64,000 nt of DNA from Eubacteriales bacterium (GTDB lineage Bacteria; Bacillota; Clostridia; Lachnospirales; Lachnospiraceae), in contig JAUNSC010000003.1 of NCBI GenBank assembly GCA_030539395.1, forward strand, positions 1 to 64,000, written 5' to 3'. The position numbers and the translations under genes were made by a program. How positions within the stretch are numbered: position 1 is the stretch's first letter; each line of letters begins with the position of its first letter. Positions 44,905 through 53,229 of this stretch are shown piece after piece. The notes beneath the pieces are model-generated. The model made no database searches. It saw only the letters and a program-made list of their open reading frames with translations, and had not been told where the DNA came from.

Positions 44905-44949
44905 AAATGCATCTTCAGGACAGTAAATGGCCTGAGGATGCATTTTTTT
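44905..44949 (+). terminator. Terminator of the arabino-oligosaccharide operon
   Basis: AAATGCATCTTCAGG (44905-44919) pairs with CCTGAGGATGCATTT (44931-44945) with one G-U pair, and the T-run continues to 44949. Confidence 0.9.
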
Positions 44950-45027
44950 GCAACAGGGAGCACACTTTTATTCTGAAACAGGAAATGGGTTGAGACAGAT
45001 TCTGTTTTATGATAAGATGTGTGTATT

Positions 45028-45783
45028 ATGAAAATTATATTATCACCGGCAAAGAAAATGAATATGGATTTGGATTCATTGACTTATGCAGAACTTCCTG
45101 TATTTTTATCGCAGACGGAAGAAATATTGTCATGGCTTAAGTCAAAATCCTATAGCGAACTGAAAAAATTGTGGGGGTGTAATGATAAGATTGCCGGTCA
45201 GAATTTTGACCGACTGGAGCATATGACGCTCCGAAAAAATCTTACACCTGCCATTCTTTCTTATGAAGGGATTGCTTACAGTTATATGGCGCCGGCTGTG
45301 TTTGAGGACAGTCAGTTTGATTACGTTCAGAAGCATTTGAGAATCTTGTCTGCATTTTACGGAGTTCTGAAACCAATGGATGGCGTAACGCCGTATCGGC
45401 TGGAGATGCAGGCCAGGGCTGCCATAGGGGGATACAGAGATTTGTATGATCTGTGGGGACGGAAACTGTACGATGCTGTCAGAGATGAAGACGGTGTAAT
45501 CATTAATCTGGCATCAAAAGAGTACTCAAGATGTATTGAAAAATATTTGACGGATGAGGATACCTGTATCACATGTGTATTTGGTGAACTGTTAAACGGG
45601 AAGGTTGTCCAAAAAGGTACATATGCAAAGATGGCCCGGGGTGAGATGGTGCGTTTTATGGCGGAAAAGAAGATAGAAGCCCCGTCTGAGCTGAAAAAAT
45701 TTAACAGACTGCATTACTCCTGGCGGGAGGAACTGTCCTCCGATCTGGAATATGTATTTATAAGGATGAAAGAGGATTCCTGA
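45028..45783 (+). CDS. yaaA: YaaA-family peroxide-stress protein
   Basis: 251 residues. MKIILSPAKKMN at the N-terminus, FYGVLKPMDGVTPYRLEM, and NLASKEYSRCIEKYL are diagnostic of the UPF0246/YaaA family. In Escherichia coli YaaA limits free iron and DNA damage during peroxide stress. A GTG at 45019 lies upstream but the ATG at 45028 gives the standard N-terminus. PerR and rubrerythrin genes lie 3 kb downstream, so the region is rich in oxygen defence. Confidence 0.93.
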   Translation: MKIILSPAKKMNMDLDSLTYAELPVFLSQTEEILSWLKSKSYSELKKLWGCNDKIAGQNFDRLEHMTLRKNLTPAILSYEGIAYSYMAPAVFEDSQFDYVQKHLRILSAFYGVLKPMDGVTPYRLEMQARAAIGGYRDLYDLWGRKLYDAVRDEDGVIINLASKEYSRCIEKYLTDEDTCITCVFGELLNGKVVQKGTYAKMARGEMVRFMAEKKIEAPSELKKFNRLHYSWREELSSDLEYVFIRMKEDS

Positions 45784-45859
45784 GTACAGGCATCATGGGG
45801 CAAATACTTTTGACCCTGGCATCACCATATAAATAAAATAAGAAAAGTGGAGAAAGAAG

Positions 45860-47230
45860 ATGAACAGGCAGAAAAAAAGAAGCAGTTTTTCCGGCAAAAT
45901 AGGTTTTGTGTTATCAGCAGCCGGAGCATCAGTAGGATTGGGAAATATCTGGCGGTTTCCGTATCTGGCAGCGAAATATGGTGGAGGTATTTTTCTGTTG
46001 GTCTATATTTTGCTGGCATTGACTTTCGGATACACAATGATTATGGCAGAAACAGCACTGGGCCGTATGACGAAGAAAAGTCCGGTAGGGGCATTTGGCA
46101 CAGCCGGAGGCGCCGGGAAGTGGAAGATGGGCGGCTGGGTGAATGCAATCATTCCAATGCTGATTGTTCCGTACTACTCCACAATCGGCGGTTGGGTGAT
46201 TAAGTATTTATTTGAATATCTTGGGGGAAATGTGAATGAAGTGGCGGCAGAAGGATATTTTACAGATTTTATATCCGGCGGTGCTTCTGTGGAGATCTGG
46301 TTTCTGATTTTTGCTGCGGCTACATTGATAATTATATTTGCGGGAGTACGCAATGGAATCGAGCGAGTATCAAAATTTATGATGCCCATTCTGGTTGTAC
46401 TGGCAGTTGTTATTGCGGCATATTCCATGACAAGAGAAGGCGCGCTTGCCGGCGTAAAATATTTTCTGGTTCCCAATATGGAACAATTTTCATGGATGAC
46501 TGTTGTGTCTGCGATGGGGCAGATGTTTTATTCACTTTCAATTGCCATGGGAATACTGGTTACATTCGGATCTTATATGAAAGAGGATGTTTCAATAGAG
46601 GGAGCGACCCGGAATGTGGAGATTTTTGATACTGCGATTGCAATTATGGCAGGATTGATGATTATTCCGGCGGTATTTGCCTTTTCGGGAGGAGACATGG
46701 ATACTCTGCAGGCAGGCCCGTCTCTGATGTTTATCACGATTCCAAAAGTTCTGGCAAGTATGGGATTCGGTACACTGGCAGGGGTCCTGTTTTTTTTACT
46801 GGTACTGTTTGCTGCGCTTACCAGTGCGATCGCATTGACGGAAAGCGCTGTATCAACTTTCGAGGATGAGCTTGGATGGAGCCGGCACAAAGCAGCGATT
46901 ATTATGGGGCTGATCATCATCGTGCTTGGAACATTGTCTTCTCTTGGATACGGTCCGCTGGCGTTTGTACAGATTATAGGAATGCCGTTTCTTGATTTCT
47001 TTGACTTTTTGACAAATTCTGTGATGATGCCGATTGCGGCTATGGCTACATGTCTGCTCGTGGTGCGGGTGATTGGAACAGATAAAATTGCAGAAGAAGT
47101 TCAAAAGGATGGGGCTCCATTTAAAAGAAGAAAGATTTTTGAGTTTATGATCAAATATTTATGTCCGATCTTTGTGGCGGTTATTTTGCTCAGTTCCGTG
47201 GCAAATGTGTTTGGGTGGATTGCGATGTAG
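45860..47230 (+). CDS. NSS-family sodium-dependent amino-acid-type transporter (copy 2)
   Basis: 456 residues, about 11-12 membrane segments. FVLSAAGASVGLGNIWRFPYLAAKYGGG is the Na+-site helix, and FYSLSIAMGILVTFGSYM is helix 6. It is homologous to the transporter at 7079-8482, but its regulation differs: no divergent XRE gene is present. A small unidentified gene follows 61 bases later. It probably imports an amino acid with Na+. Confidence 0.93.
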   Translation: MNRQKKRSSFSGKIGFVLSAAGASVGLGNIWRFPYLAAKYGGGIFLLVYILLALTFGYTMIMAETALGRMTKKSPVGAFGTAGGAGKWKMGGWVNAIIPMLIVPYYSTIGGWVIKYLFEYLGGNVNEVAAEGYFTDFISGGASVEIWFLIFAAATLIIIFAGVRNGIERVSKFMMPILVVLAVVIAAYSMTREGALAGVKYFLVPNMEQFSWMTVVSAMGQMFYSLSIAMGILVTFGSYMKEDVSIEGATRNVEIFDTAIAIMAGLMIIPAVFAFSGGDMDTLQAGPSLMFITIPKVLASMGFGTLAGVLFFLLVLFAALTSAIALTESAVSTFEDELGWSRHKAAIIMGLIIIVLGTLSSLGYGPLAFVQIIGMPFLDFFDFLTNSVMMPIAAMATCLLVVRVIGTDKIAEEVQKDGAPFKRRKIFEFMIKYLCPIFVAVILLSSVANVFGWIAM

Positions 47231-47291
47231 CAGGGAGACACTGAATTTGCACAAAGCGGTGCTTACAGTGGATTAAAGGATGGAAGACTCT

Positions 47292-47870
47292 ATGGACAGA
47301 CAAAAGGAAGAACTGCCAAAATATTTTCAGGAAGCACTGGGGGATTTTGTGCATGACGCAGCCAGCGGAGGTGCAATCCGCCATCTCCTGGATCTGGGAT
47401 ATACCACGGACGCGATCATGCAGAAGCTGGAGTTTCCCACTCCCCGGGCGCGGGTGGAAAAGACGGTATACCGCTATCTGACAGAGCGGGGAATACTGAT
47501 GGAAGAATTGCCCGTAAGTGGGACAGATATGAGAAGTGTTTCTGTGGATATGCGTTCGGAGGCAGAACTTTGCGCATTGCTGAGGCAATATATCGAAAAG
47601 AACGGTGAAGAAAATTCATATGTATCATGCCCTTTCGGAACTATCCGGCGCGACAGAGAGAGAAGGCTGCAAAAGATGCTGTCCTGTCTGACCGCAAGAG
47701 AACGTGAGTACATCACAGGGATTCCGTGGAAACCCCAGGTTATGTATCACAGGCTTAACAGCAGGATGCTGGAAATCGCTGTTTATCTGACGACACATTC
47801 CAATGTTGAGATGAAGTTTTATTTTTTTAAGAGTAAAGAAACAGTTGTTCTCAATGGATCTGTGTATTGA
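47292..47870 (+). CDS. Conserved hypothetical protein, helix-rich
   Basis: 192 residues that I do not recognise. Residues 1-65 contain an amphipathic helical part (ALGDFVHDAASGGAIRHLLDLGYTTDAIMQKLEFPTPRARVEKTVYRYL) that looks like a small helix-turn-helix. A central SCPFGTIRRDRERRLQKMLSCLTAREREYITGIPW resembles a sigma-like or DNA-binding helix pair. No membrane segment or signal is visible. It lies downstream of an NSS transporter and upstream of perR. AAAGGA gives ATG 47292 better spacing than ATG 47280. A regulatory role is possible but unproven. Confidence 0.6.
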   Translation: MDRQKEELPKYFQEALGDFVHDAASGGAIRHLLDLGYTTDAIMQKLEFPTPRARVEKTVYRYLTERGILMEELPVSGTDMRSVSVDMRSEAELCALLRQYIEKNGEENSYVSCPFGTIRRDRERRLQKMLSCLTAREREYITGIPWKPQVMYHRLNSRMLEIAVYLTTHSNVEMKFYFFKSKETVVLNGSVY

Positions 47871-47900
47871 CAAAATCTGTAAATAAATATAAAATTAGAA

Positions 47901-47915
47901 TTAGAATAATTCTAA
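47901..47915. promoter_or_regulatory. PerR box
   Basis: TTAGAAT-A-ATTCTAA is a perfect 7-1-7 palindrome 15 bases before the perR ATG (47930). It agrees with the PerR/Fur box consensus TTATAAT-n-ATTATAA except for one symmetric change. Peroxide-responsive autorepression of perR and rubrerythrin is inferred. Confidence 0.75.
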
Positions 47916-47929
47916 TTTAGGGAGAGTAC

Positions 47930-48340
47930 ATGACAAAAAAAGGATTGATTATCTGGAATATTTTAAAAGAAGCACATACTTCCTGTATGCATCTGACAGC
48001 AGAAGAGATTTTTCTCAGGGCTAAAAAAGAAACGCCGGGCATTGCCATGGCAACAGTATACAATAATCTGAATCTGCTGGAATCAGAAGGAAAGATCAGA
48101 CGGATAAAACGTGGGGACGGTCCGGATTATTTTGATGGAAATACGGACATACATGATCATATTGTATGCGACCGTTGCGGTCAGATTTCGGATATTACTC
48201 TGAAGGATTTTGCAAAGGATCTTGAACAGCGTCTGGGCATTGTGATTACCGGATATGACTTGAATGTCCATTATGTCTGTGAGGCCTGCCAAAAAAAAGA
48301 ATTATCAGAACAGAAAAAGGGAGGAACGGAAAATGAGTAA
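47930..48340 (+). CDS. perR: Fur-family peroxide regulator PerR
   Basis: 136 residues. The winged helix contains [24 protein letters not shown]. Structural zinc cysteines are C80-x2-C83 (CDRCG) and C117-x2-C120 (CEAC). HDHIVC marks the regulatory metal site. PerR senses peroxide by metal-catalysed oxidation of a histidine and then leaves DNA. The overlap of eight bases with the rubrerythrin gene and the box at 47901-47915 support the PerR rather than Fur or Zur assignment. Confidence 0.88.
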   Translation: MTKKGLIIWNILKEAHTSCMHLTAEEIFLRAKKETPGIAMATVYNNLNLLESEGKIRRIKRGDGPDYFDGNTDIHDHIVCDRCGQISDITLKDFAKDLEQRLGIVITGYDLNVHYVCEACQKKELSEQKKGGTENE

Positions 48341-48872
48341 TAAATATACTGGAACAAAAACGGAACAGAATTTAAGAACAGCGTTTGCAGGTGAAAGCGA
48401 GGCGAGAAATAAGTATACATATTTCGCAGGCGTTGCCAAAAAAGAAGGTTATGAGCAGATTGCCGGTTTGTTTACAAAGACTGCTGATAATGAGAAAGAA
48501 CATGCAAAAATGTGGTTCAAAGAACTGGCAGAACTGGGAAATACAGCACAGAACCTTGCTGCGGCGGCAGAAGGAGAAAATTACGAATGGACTGATATGT
48601 ACAGCACGTTTGCAAAAGAAGCTGAAGAAGAAGGATTTCCTGAGCTGGCTGCAAAATTCCGAATGGTTGCAGACATTGAGAAAGCACATGAGGAGAGATA
48701 CCGTGCTCTTCTGAATAATGTGGAAATGAAGACTGTCTTTGAAAAGGGTGAAATGACCATGTGGGAATGCAGAAACTGCGGTCATCTTGTAATGGGTAAG
48801 AAAGCTCCGCAGCTTTGTCCGGTATGTGCACATCCCCAGAGCTATTTTGAAGTGAGAATGGAGAATTATTAA
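48333..48872 (+). CDS. Rubrerythrin
   Basis: 179 residues. The diiron four-helix domain carries Glu21 (GESEARNKY), Glu54 and His57 ([12 protein letters not shown]), and Glu117/His119-type ligands in [11 protein letters not shown]. The C-terminal rubredoxin site is C146-x2-C149 and C162-x2-C165. It reduces hydrogen peroxide in the cytoplasm of anaerobes. The ATG lies inside the end of perR after GGAGG, so the sensor and the enzyme are coupled. Confidence 0.95.
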   Translation: MSNKYTGTKTEQNLRTAFAGESEARNKYTYFAGVAKKEGYEQIAGLFTKTADNEKEHAKMWFKELAELGNTAQNLAAAAEGENYEWTDMYSTFAKEAEEEGFPELAAKFRMVADIEKAHEERYRALLNNVEMKTVFEKGEMTMWECRNCGHLVMGKKAPQLCPVCAHPQSYFEVRMENY

Positions 48873-48903
48873 ACAAAAAACAATTCAAAAATTCGGAGGG
48901 ATC

Positions 48904-49926
48904 ATGTGGAAGGAAGGCCGGGTAAGGATTGTAGACATTGCTGATGAACTGGGTGTGAGTACGGCAACCGTCTCCAATGTGATTCATGGAAAAACAAAGA
49001 AAATCTCTGCAAAGACGGTAGAGATGGTTCAGCGCAAGCTGCAAGAACGGGGGTATATTCCCAATATGGCGGCAACGCTGCTTGCCCAGAATGATTCTCA
49101 TATTATCGGTGTTGTAATGAAAAAGCATGAAAAATATGAGGGCCACATAATAGAAGATCCGTTTATTGCATCATCTCTGAATTACCTGTCCGCGGCAATT
49201 GATGAGGCGGGATATTTTATGATGCTGAAACAGGTGGAAAATATCCATGAAATTGTCAGATTTGCTTCCATGTGGAATCTGGATGGCATGATCATCATCT
49301 GCTTTTGCGAGGACGAGTATCAGGAATTGAGAAACGAGATACGAATCCCATTTGTAGTTTATGATGGCATTTTTGAGAACAAAGGACGGATCTGCAATCT
49401 TGTTATTGATGATTTTGATGGCGGAAGACAGATGGGGGAGCACTTCAGAAAGCTTGGACACAGGAGAGTGCTTTGCGTTTCAGATAACAGGAGCTGCATG
49501 GATCTGAGACGGTATGAGGGATTTTGTCAGGGATTTGGAAGTGGGGAAGGACAATGCGCCGGCTTCATGAAGATTCCGATGCAGAAAGAGGAACGACACA
49601 GGTTTTATGGGGAACATTTTGGGGAAATCATTTCCTGCTCGGCCGTGTTCGCGGTTTCTGATTATTACGCCATCGATTTGATGCAGTTTTTACAAAGCCG
49701 TGGGATAAGAATACCGGATGATATTTCTCTTGCCGGATTTGACGGAAACCCTGTCTGTGAACAGGTGGTGCCGAATCTGACATCGGTTCGGCAGGACGGA
49801 AAACAGCGTGCGGTCATGGCGATGGAGCTTCTCAGGAAAATGAAGGAGGAGCCGGAATATAAGGAGGACATCCTTCTGCCGGTTCAACTGATTGTCAGAG
49901 ACAGCACGGCAAAATATACAAAATAA
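48904..49926 (+). CDS. LacI-family transcriptional regulator
   Basis: 340 residues. VRIVDIADELGVSTATVSNVIHGKTKKISAKTVEMVQ is the DNA-binding head and GYIPNMAATLLAQNDSHIIGVV the hinge. The sugar-binding domain is complete (DISLAGFDGNPVCEQVVPNLTSV). It is followed by a palindrome at 49942-49965 in front of a MATE gene, so the MATE gene is its most likely local target. LacI regulators next to MATE exporters are uncommon and the ligand is unknown. Confidence 0.9.
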   Translation: MWKEGRVRIVDIADELGVSTATVSNVIHGKTKKISAKTVEMVQRKLQERGYIPNMAATLLAQNDSHIIGVVMKKHEKYEGHIIEDPFIASSLNYLSAAIDEAGYFMMLKQVENIHEIVRFASMWNLDGMIIICFCEDEYQELRNEIRIPFVVYDGIFENKGRICNLVIDDFDGGRQMGEHFRKLGHRRVLCVSDNRSCMDLRRYEGFCQGFGSGEGQCAGFMKIPMQKEERHRFYGEHFGEIISCSAVFAVSDYYAIDLMQFLQSRGIRIPDDISLAGFDGNPVCEQVVPNLTSVRQDGKQRAVMAMELLRKMKEEPEYKEDILLPVQLIVRDSTAKYTK

Positions 49927-49941
49927 TAAGCGCAAATTTGT

Positions 49942-49965
49942 AATGGGTTATGCGATTAACCCATT
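49942..49965. promoter_or_regulatory. 24-base dyad, candidate LacI operator
   Basis: AATGGGTTA (49942-49950) and TAACCCATT (49957-49965) are perfect inverted arms around TGCGAT. The right arm overlaps the -35 TTGAGA (49964-49969) of the MATE promoter. Binding by the adjacent LacI protein is inferred. Confidence 0.5.
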
Positions 49966-50018
49966 GAGAAACCCTTACTTTCCGTGAGATAATCAGGAAT
50001 GGAAAGTGAGGGTTTTTT
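49964..50018 (+). promoter_or_regulatory. Promoter embedded in a terminator hairpin
   Basis: TTGAGA (49964-49969) and GATAAT (49988-49993) are 18 bases apart, with an extended TG at 49985-49986. The same stretch is a terminator: the arm at 49969-49983 pairs with 50001-50015 and a T-run ends at 50018, next to the MATE ATG. The -10 lies in the loop. Initiation near 50000 would omit the left arm and leave the ribosome site GAGGG (50008-50012) free. Confidence 0.6.
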
Positions 50019-51386
50019 ATGGAGAATAAGATATTTAAAAAAGATTTTTGCGGGAAGCATACATTCCTTTTAACGGTATTGCGGATTGCAGTTCCGGTCG
50101 CATTGCAGTCGATGCTGCAATCCTCTTTTTCAATGATAGACCAGCTCATGGTCGGACAGCTGGGAAGCACCGCTGTAGCGGCGGTGGAAGTTGCCGGCAG
50201 GCCATCCTTTATATATTCTGTTATAGTGGGCGCTATGGCTTCGATAGCCGGTATTATGATCGCGCAGTATCTCGGTATGGAAGACAGGGATGCTGCGGAC
50301 CGGAGTTTATCGGTAAACCTGGCATCTGCCATTGGGCTGGCCCTTCTTTTTGCGGCGGTCTGCCTCATTTTTTCAGAGGCGATCGTCCGCATTTATACGG
50401 AAGATGAACGAATTATAAAGACAGGGACAGAATATCTTAAGATTATTGCCTGGATGTATGTTCCCATGGGAGCCGCGTCCATACTTTCTGTTATGGTCCG
50501 GTGCATGGACAGAGCATCTTATCCGCTGTATGCAGGAATTATTTCAGCGATGACAAATACATTGATGAATTATGTGCTGATCTTCGGGAAATGCGGATTC
50601 CCGGAACTTGGCGTGACAGGTGCAGCTATTGCAAGTGTGATTTCTCAGATGATCAATCTGATTATAATTATTCTTATGTTCAGGCGGACAGAGAGACAGA
50701 AGGGAAACGGTTTTCATTTTTCGCTGAATCTGGGAAAGACGGGGTATCTGCAGTATTTTGCCATGCTGATGCCGGTGGTAGTTAATGAATTCTTATGGAG
50801 TGTCGGACAGAATGTAAATACGTTTATTTACGGGCATATCGGCACACAGCAGCTTGCGGCGATGTCTCTTACAGGTCCGGTGCAGGGGCTTTTCATCGGT
50901 GCTTTAAGTGGGATTTCTCAGGCAGCAGGGATACTGATTGGAAAAAGACTGGGGGCAAAAGAATATGATAATGCTTATGGAGAAGCCATACAGCTGGTAT
51001 GGTACGGTTTTGCAGGCTCGCTCATTTTATCCGGGTTCCTTCTCCTGCTTCAGAAACCGTATACATATCTTTACAATGTAGAACCGCAGGTGAGGATAAC
51101 GGCTGGCCGGCTTTTGACAGCTTTTGCTGTTCTGGCCCCTGTGAAGGTGGCAAATATGATCCTTGGAGGCGGAATAATCAGAAGCGGCGGCAAGACTGCT
51201 TATCTTATGGTCATAGACATGATCGGAACATGGCTGGTGGGAGCACCGCTGGGACTGATTACGGCATTCGTTTTTCATATGCCGATTGTCTGGGTATACT
51301 TCATTCTGTCCCAGGAGGAAGTGGTGCGGCTTGTGATAACTTTTATCGTATTCAGGAGAAAGAAATGGATGAGCAGTCTTTCGTAA
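50019..51386 (+). CDS. MATE-family efflux transporter (third copy)
   Basis: 455 residues, about 12 membrane segments. VLRIAVPVALQSMLQSSFSMIDQLMVGQLGS and GAKEYDNAYGEAIQLVWYG fit the NorM/DinF-like branch. It exports small molecules with an ion gradient. The ATG directly follows the T-run of a terminator hairpin, and the ribosome binding site lies in the hairpin's 3' arm, so only transcripts starting inside the hairpin should be translated well. Upstream is a LacI regulator. Confidence 0.92.
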   Translation: MENKIFKKDFCGKHTFLLTVLRIAVPVALQSMLQSSFSMIDQLMVGQLGSTAVAAVEVAGRPSFIYSVIVGAMASIAGIMIAQYLGMEDRDAADRSLSVNLASAIGLALLFAAVCLIFSEAIVRIYTEDERIIKTGTEYLKIIAWMYVPMGAASILSVMVRCMDRASYPLYAGIISAMTNTLMNYVLIFGKCGFPELGVTGAAIASVISQMINLIIIILMFRRTERQKGNGFHFSLNLGKTGYLQYFAMLMPVVVNEFLWSVGQNVNTFIYGHIGTQQLAAMSLTGPVQGLFIGALSGISQAAGILIGKRLGAKEYDNAYGEAIQLVWYGFAGSLILSGFLLLLQKPYTYLYNVEPQVRITAGRLLTAFAVLAPVKVANMILGGGIIRSGGKTAYLMVIDMIGTWLVGAPLGLITAFVFHMPIVWVYFILSQEEVVRLVITFIVFRRKKWMSSLS

Positions 51387-51390
51387 TGGG

Positions 51391-51435
51391 TTGAAATCTG
51401 CCTGTGCTTTTGATATAATGTGCGGGAAAGGCAGA
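51391..51435 (+). promoter_or_regulatory. Promoter of bacteriohemerythrin with flanking dyad
   Basis: TTGAAA (51391-51396) and TATAAT (51414-51419) are 17 bases apart. TCTGCCT (51397-51403) and AGGCAGA (51429-51435) are inverted around the -10 and could bind a regulator. Confidence 0.6.
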
Positions 51436-51484
51436 CATTTTGAGTTCTGTCAAATTTGTAAACAGATTTCGGGAGGAATGGAAA

Positions 51485-51883
51485 ATGGCGATTGTTTTTG
51501 ATGATTCTTTAAGAACAGGCAATGAACTGATTGACGGACAGCATCAGGAGCTGATCAGCAGAGTGAATAAGCTGACAGAAGAATGTAAAGTGGGCACAGA
51601 GAAAATCGTAGCGGTGCAGACTATGGATTTCCTGATGGATTATACCAACAAACACTTTGCAGATGAGGAAAAACTGCAGGAGGAGAACAATTATCCGCTT
51701 TTGGATGCACACAGGAAGCAGCATGCTGCTTTTGTAAAGGCAGTTGGAGAACTGGAAGAAATGCTGATGGAGGAAGAAGGTCCGACAGAAGCGTTTGTGG
51801 AAGCTGTTAAGAAAAATGTGGTGGATTGGCTGTTGAATCATATCTGTGTCTGGGACAGGCAGGTTGCTCAGTTCCTGAAATAA
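51485..51883 (+). CDS. Bacteriohemerythrin
   Basis: 132 residues, a single four-helix hemerythrin domain. All seven iron ligands can be placed: His20, His57, Glu61, His76, His80, His119 and Asp124. It binds O2 at a diiron centre and in anaerobes may store, sense or scavenge oxygen or protect Fe-S proteins. GGGAGG lies upstream of ATG 51485. It has its own promoter and stands near perR and rubrerythrin, which suits an oxygen-defence role. Confidence 0.93.
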   Translation: MAIVFDDSLRTGNELIDGQHQELISRVNKLTEECKVGTEKIVAVQTMDFLMDYTNKHFADEEKLQEENNYPLLDAHRKQHAAFVKAVGELEEMLMEEEGPTEAFVEAVKKNVVDWLLNHICVWDRQVAQFLK

Positions 51884-51952
51884 CACGGGCATATCTTTGA
51901 GATAAATGTTGATTTAAAAATTGCATTATGATAGTATAAAATCATAAGTCAA

Positions 51953-51982
51953 GGGCATTGTGTGGCACAATGCCCCTTTTTA
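51953..51982 (+). terminator. Terminator between bacteriohemerythrin and symporter
   Basis: GGGCATTGTG (51953-51962) and CACAATGCCC (51966-51975) form a perfect ten-base stem with a three-base loop, then six T residues. It either ends the hemerythrin transcript or acts as a leader attenuator for the symporter at 52008, as a weak promoter (TTGATT 51909, TAGTAT 51932) lies upstream. Confidence 0.8.
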
Positions 51983-52007
51983 TACAAAAGGAAAGAGAGG
52001 AATTTTT

Positions 52008-53225
52008 ATGCAAGAAAAGAAAAAAATGTCACTGGCCATGCAGATTTTTATCGCACTGGTTCTGGCCATCATTGTGGGGCTTCTGATGGGAAAACACGCG
52101 GATTTCGCCAATAATTACATCAAGCCTTTCGGAACAATTTTCCTGAACCTGATCAAGTTCATCGTCTGTCCTATCGTGCTGTTTTCTATCATGTGCGGCA
52201 TTATCTCCATGCGGGACGTGAAAAAAGTAGGTTCTATTGGGTTGAAAACAGTGGTTTACTATTTATGCACCACAGCGGTTGCCATTGTTATAGGTCTGGT
52301 TGGAGGAAATCTGTTTAAGGGACTTTTCCCGGTGGTAGCTACTACAGATCTGACTTATGAGGCAGCGGAGTCAACCTCATTTATGGACACCATTGTGAAT
52401 ATTTTCCCGTCTAATTTCATTTCTCCGCTGGTAAATGCCAATATGCTGCAGATTATTGTTATGGCGATTCTGCTTGGATTTGCAATTATTTTGGTAGGAG
52501 AGAAAAATACGAAGGTTGTCAGTGCATTTAATGATCTGAATGATGTGTTCATGAAATGTATGGAAATGATTCTGAAATTATCACCTGTCGGTGTGTTCTG
52601 TCTTCTTTGCCCGGTAATCGCATCAAACGGTGCGGCTATTATCGGATCACTGGCAATGGTGCTTCTGACCGCTTACATCTGCTATATCGTGCATGCGGCT
52701 GTTGTTTATTCCCTTACAGTGAAGACAATGGGCGGACTCAGTCCTGTAACGTTTTTTAAAGGTATGATGCCGGCGATTATGTTTGCGTTTTCCAGTGCAT
52801 CTTCTGTAGGAACACTTCCTATTAATATGGAATGTACAGAAAAACTGGGAGCCTCCAGAGAAGTTTCTTCCTTTGTTCTTCCGCTGGGAGCTACCATCAA
52901 CATGGACGGAACAGCTATTTATCAGGGAGTCTGTGCAATCTTTATCGCAGCATGCTATGGTATCCAGCTGACTTTGCCTCAGATGATGACCATTGTGCTG
53001 ACAGCAACGCTGGCATCTATCGGTACGGCAGGTGTGCCGGGAGCAGGTATGGTAATGCTTGCAATGGTGCTTACTTCAGTTGGTCTTCCCGTTGATGGCA
53101 TTGCACTGGTAGCAGGTGTTGACCGTATCTTTGATATGGGACGTACTACAGTAAATATCACAGGTGATGCATGCTGCAGCATTATCGTTTCAAATCTTGA
53201 AAGAAAACGCGAAGGCCGCAGCTAA
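52008..53225 (+). CDS. DAACS-family dicarboxylate/amino acid:cation symporter
   Basis: 405 residues with eight membrane segments and two hairpin loops. FSSASSVGTLP, the substrate/Na+ motif NMDGTAIY, GVPGAGMVML and DRIFDMGRTTVNITGD are the signatures of the glutamate/dicarboxylate (GltP/DctA/SstT) family. It imports glutamate, aspartate, serine, threonine or a dicarboxylate. GAGAGG precedes ATG 52008. It converges on a TSUP gene with only four bases between the stop codons. Confidence 0.93.
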   Translation: MQEKKKMSLAMQIFIALVLAIIVGLLMGKHADFANNYIKPFGTIFLNLIKFIVCPIVLFSIMCGIISMRDVKKVGSIGLKTVVYYLCTTAVAIVIGLVGGNLFKGLFPVVATTDLTYEAAESTSFMDTIVNIFPSNFISPLVNANMLQIIVMAILLGFAIILVGEKNTKVVSAFNDLNDVFMKCMEMILKLSPVGVFCLLCPVIASNGAAIIGSLAMVLLTAYICYIVHAAVVYSLTVKTMGGLSPVTFFKGMMPAIMFAFSSASSVGTLPINMECTEKLGASREVSSFVLPLGATINMDGTAIYQGVCAIFIAACYGIQLTLPQMMTIVLTATLASIGTAGVPGAGMVMLAMVLTSVGLPVDGIALVAGVDRIFDMGRTTVNITGDACCSIIVSNLERKREGRS

Positions 53226-53229
53226 ATCG

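Noticed and set aside
51383-51392. GTAATGGGTT at the MATE stop as a second LacI half-site
   Set aside because: The same 10-mer is at 49940-49949, but here it has no inverted partner and partly encodes the stop codon; chance is sufficient.
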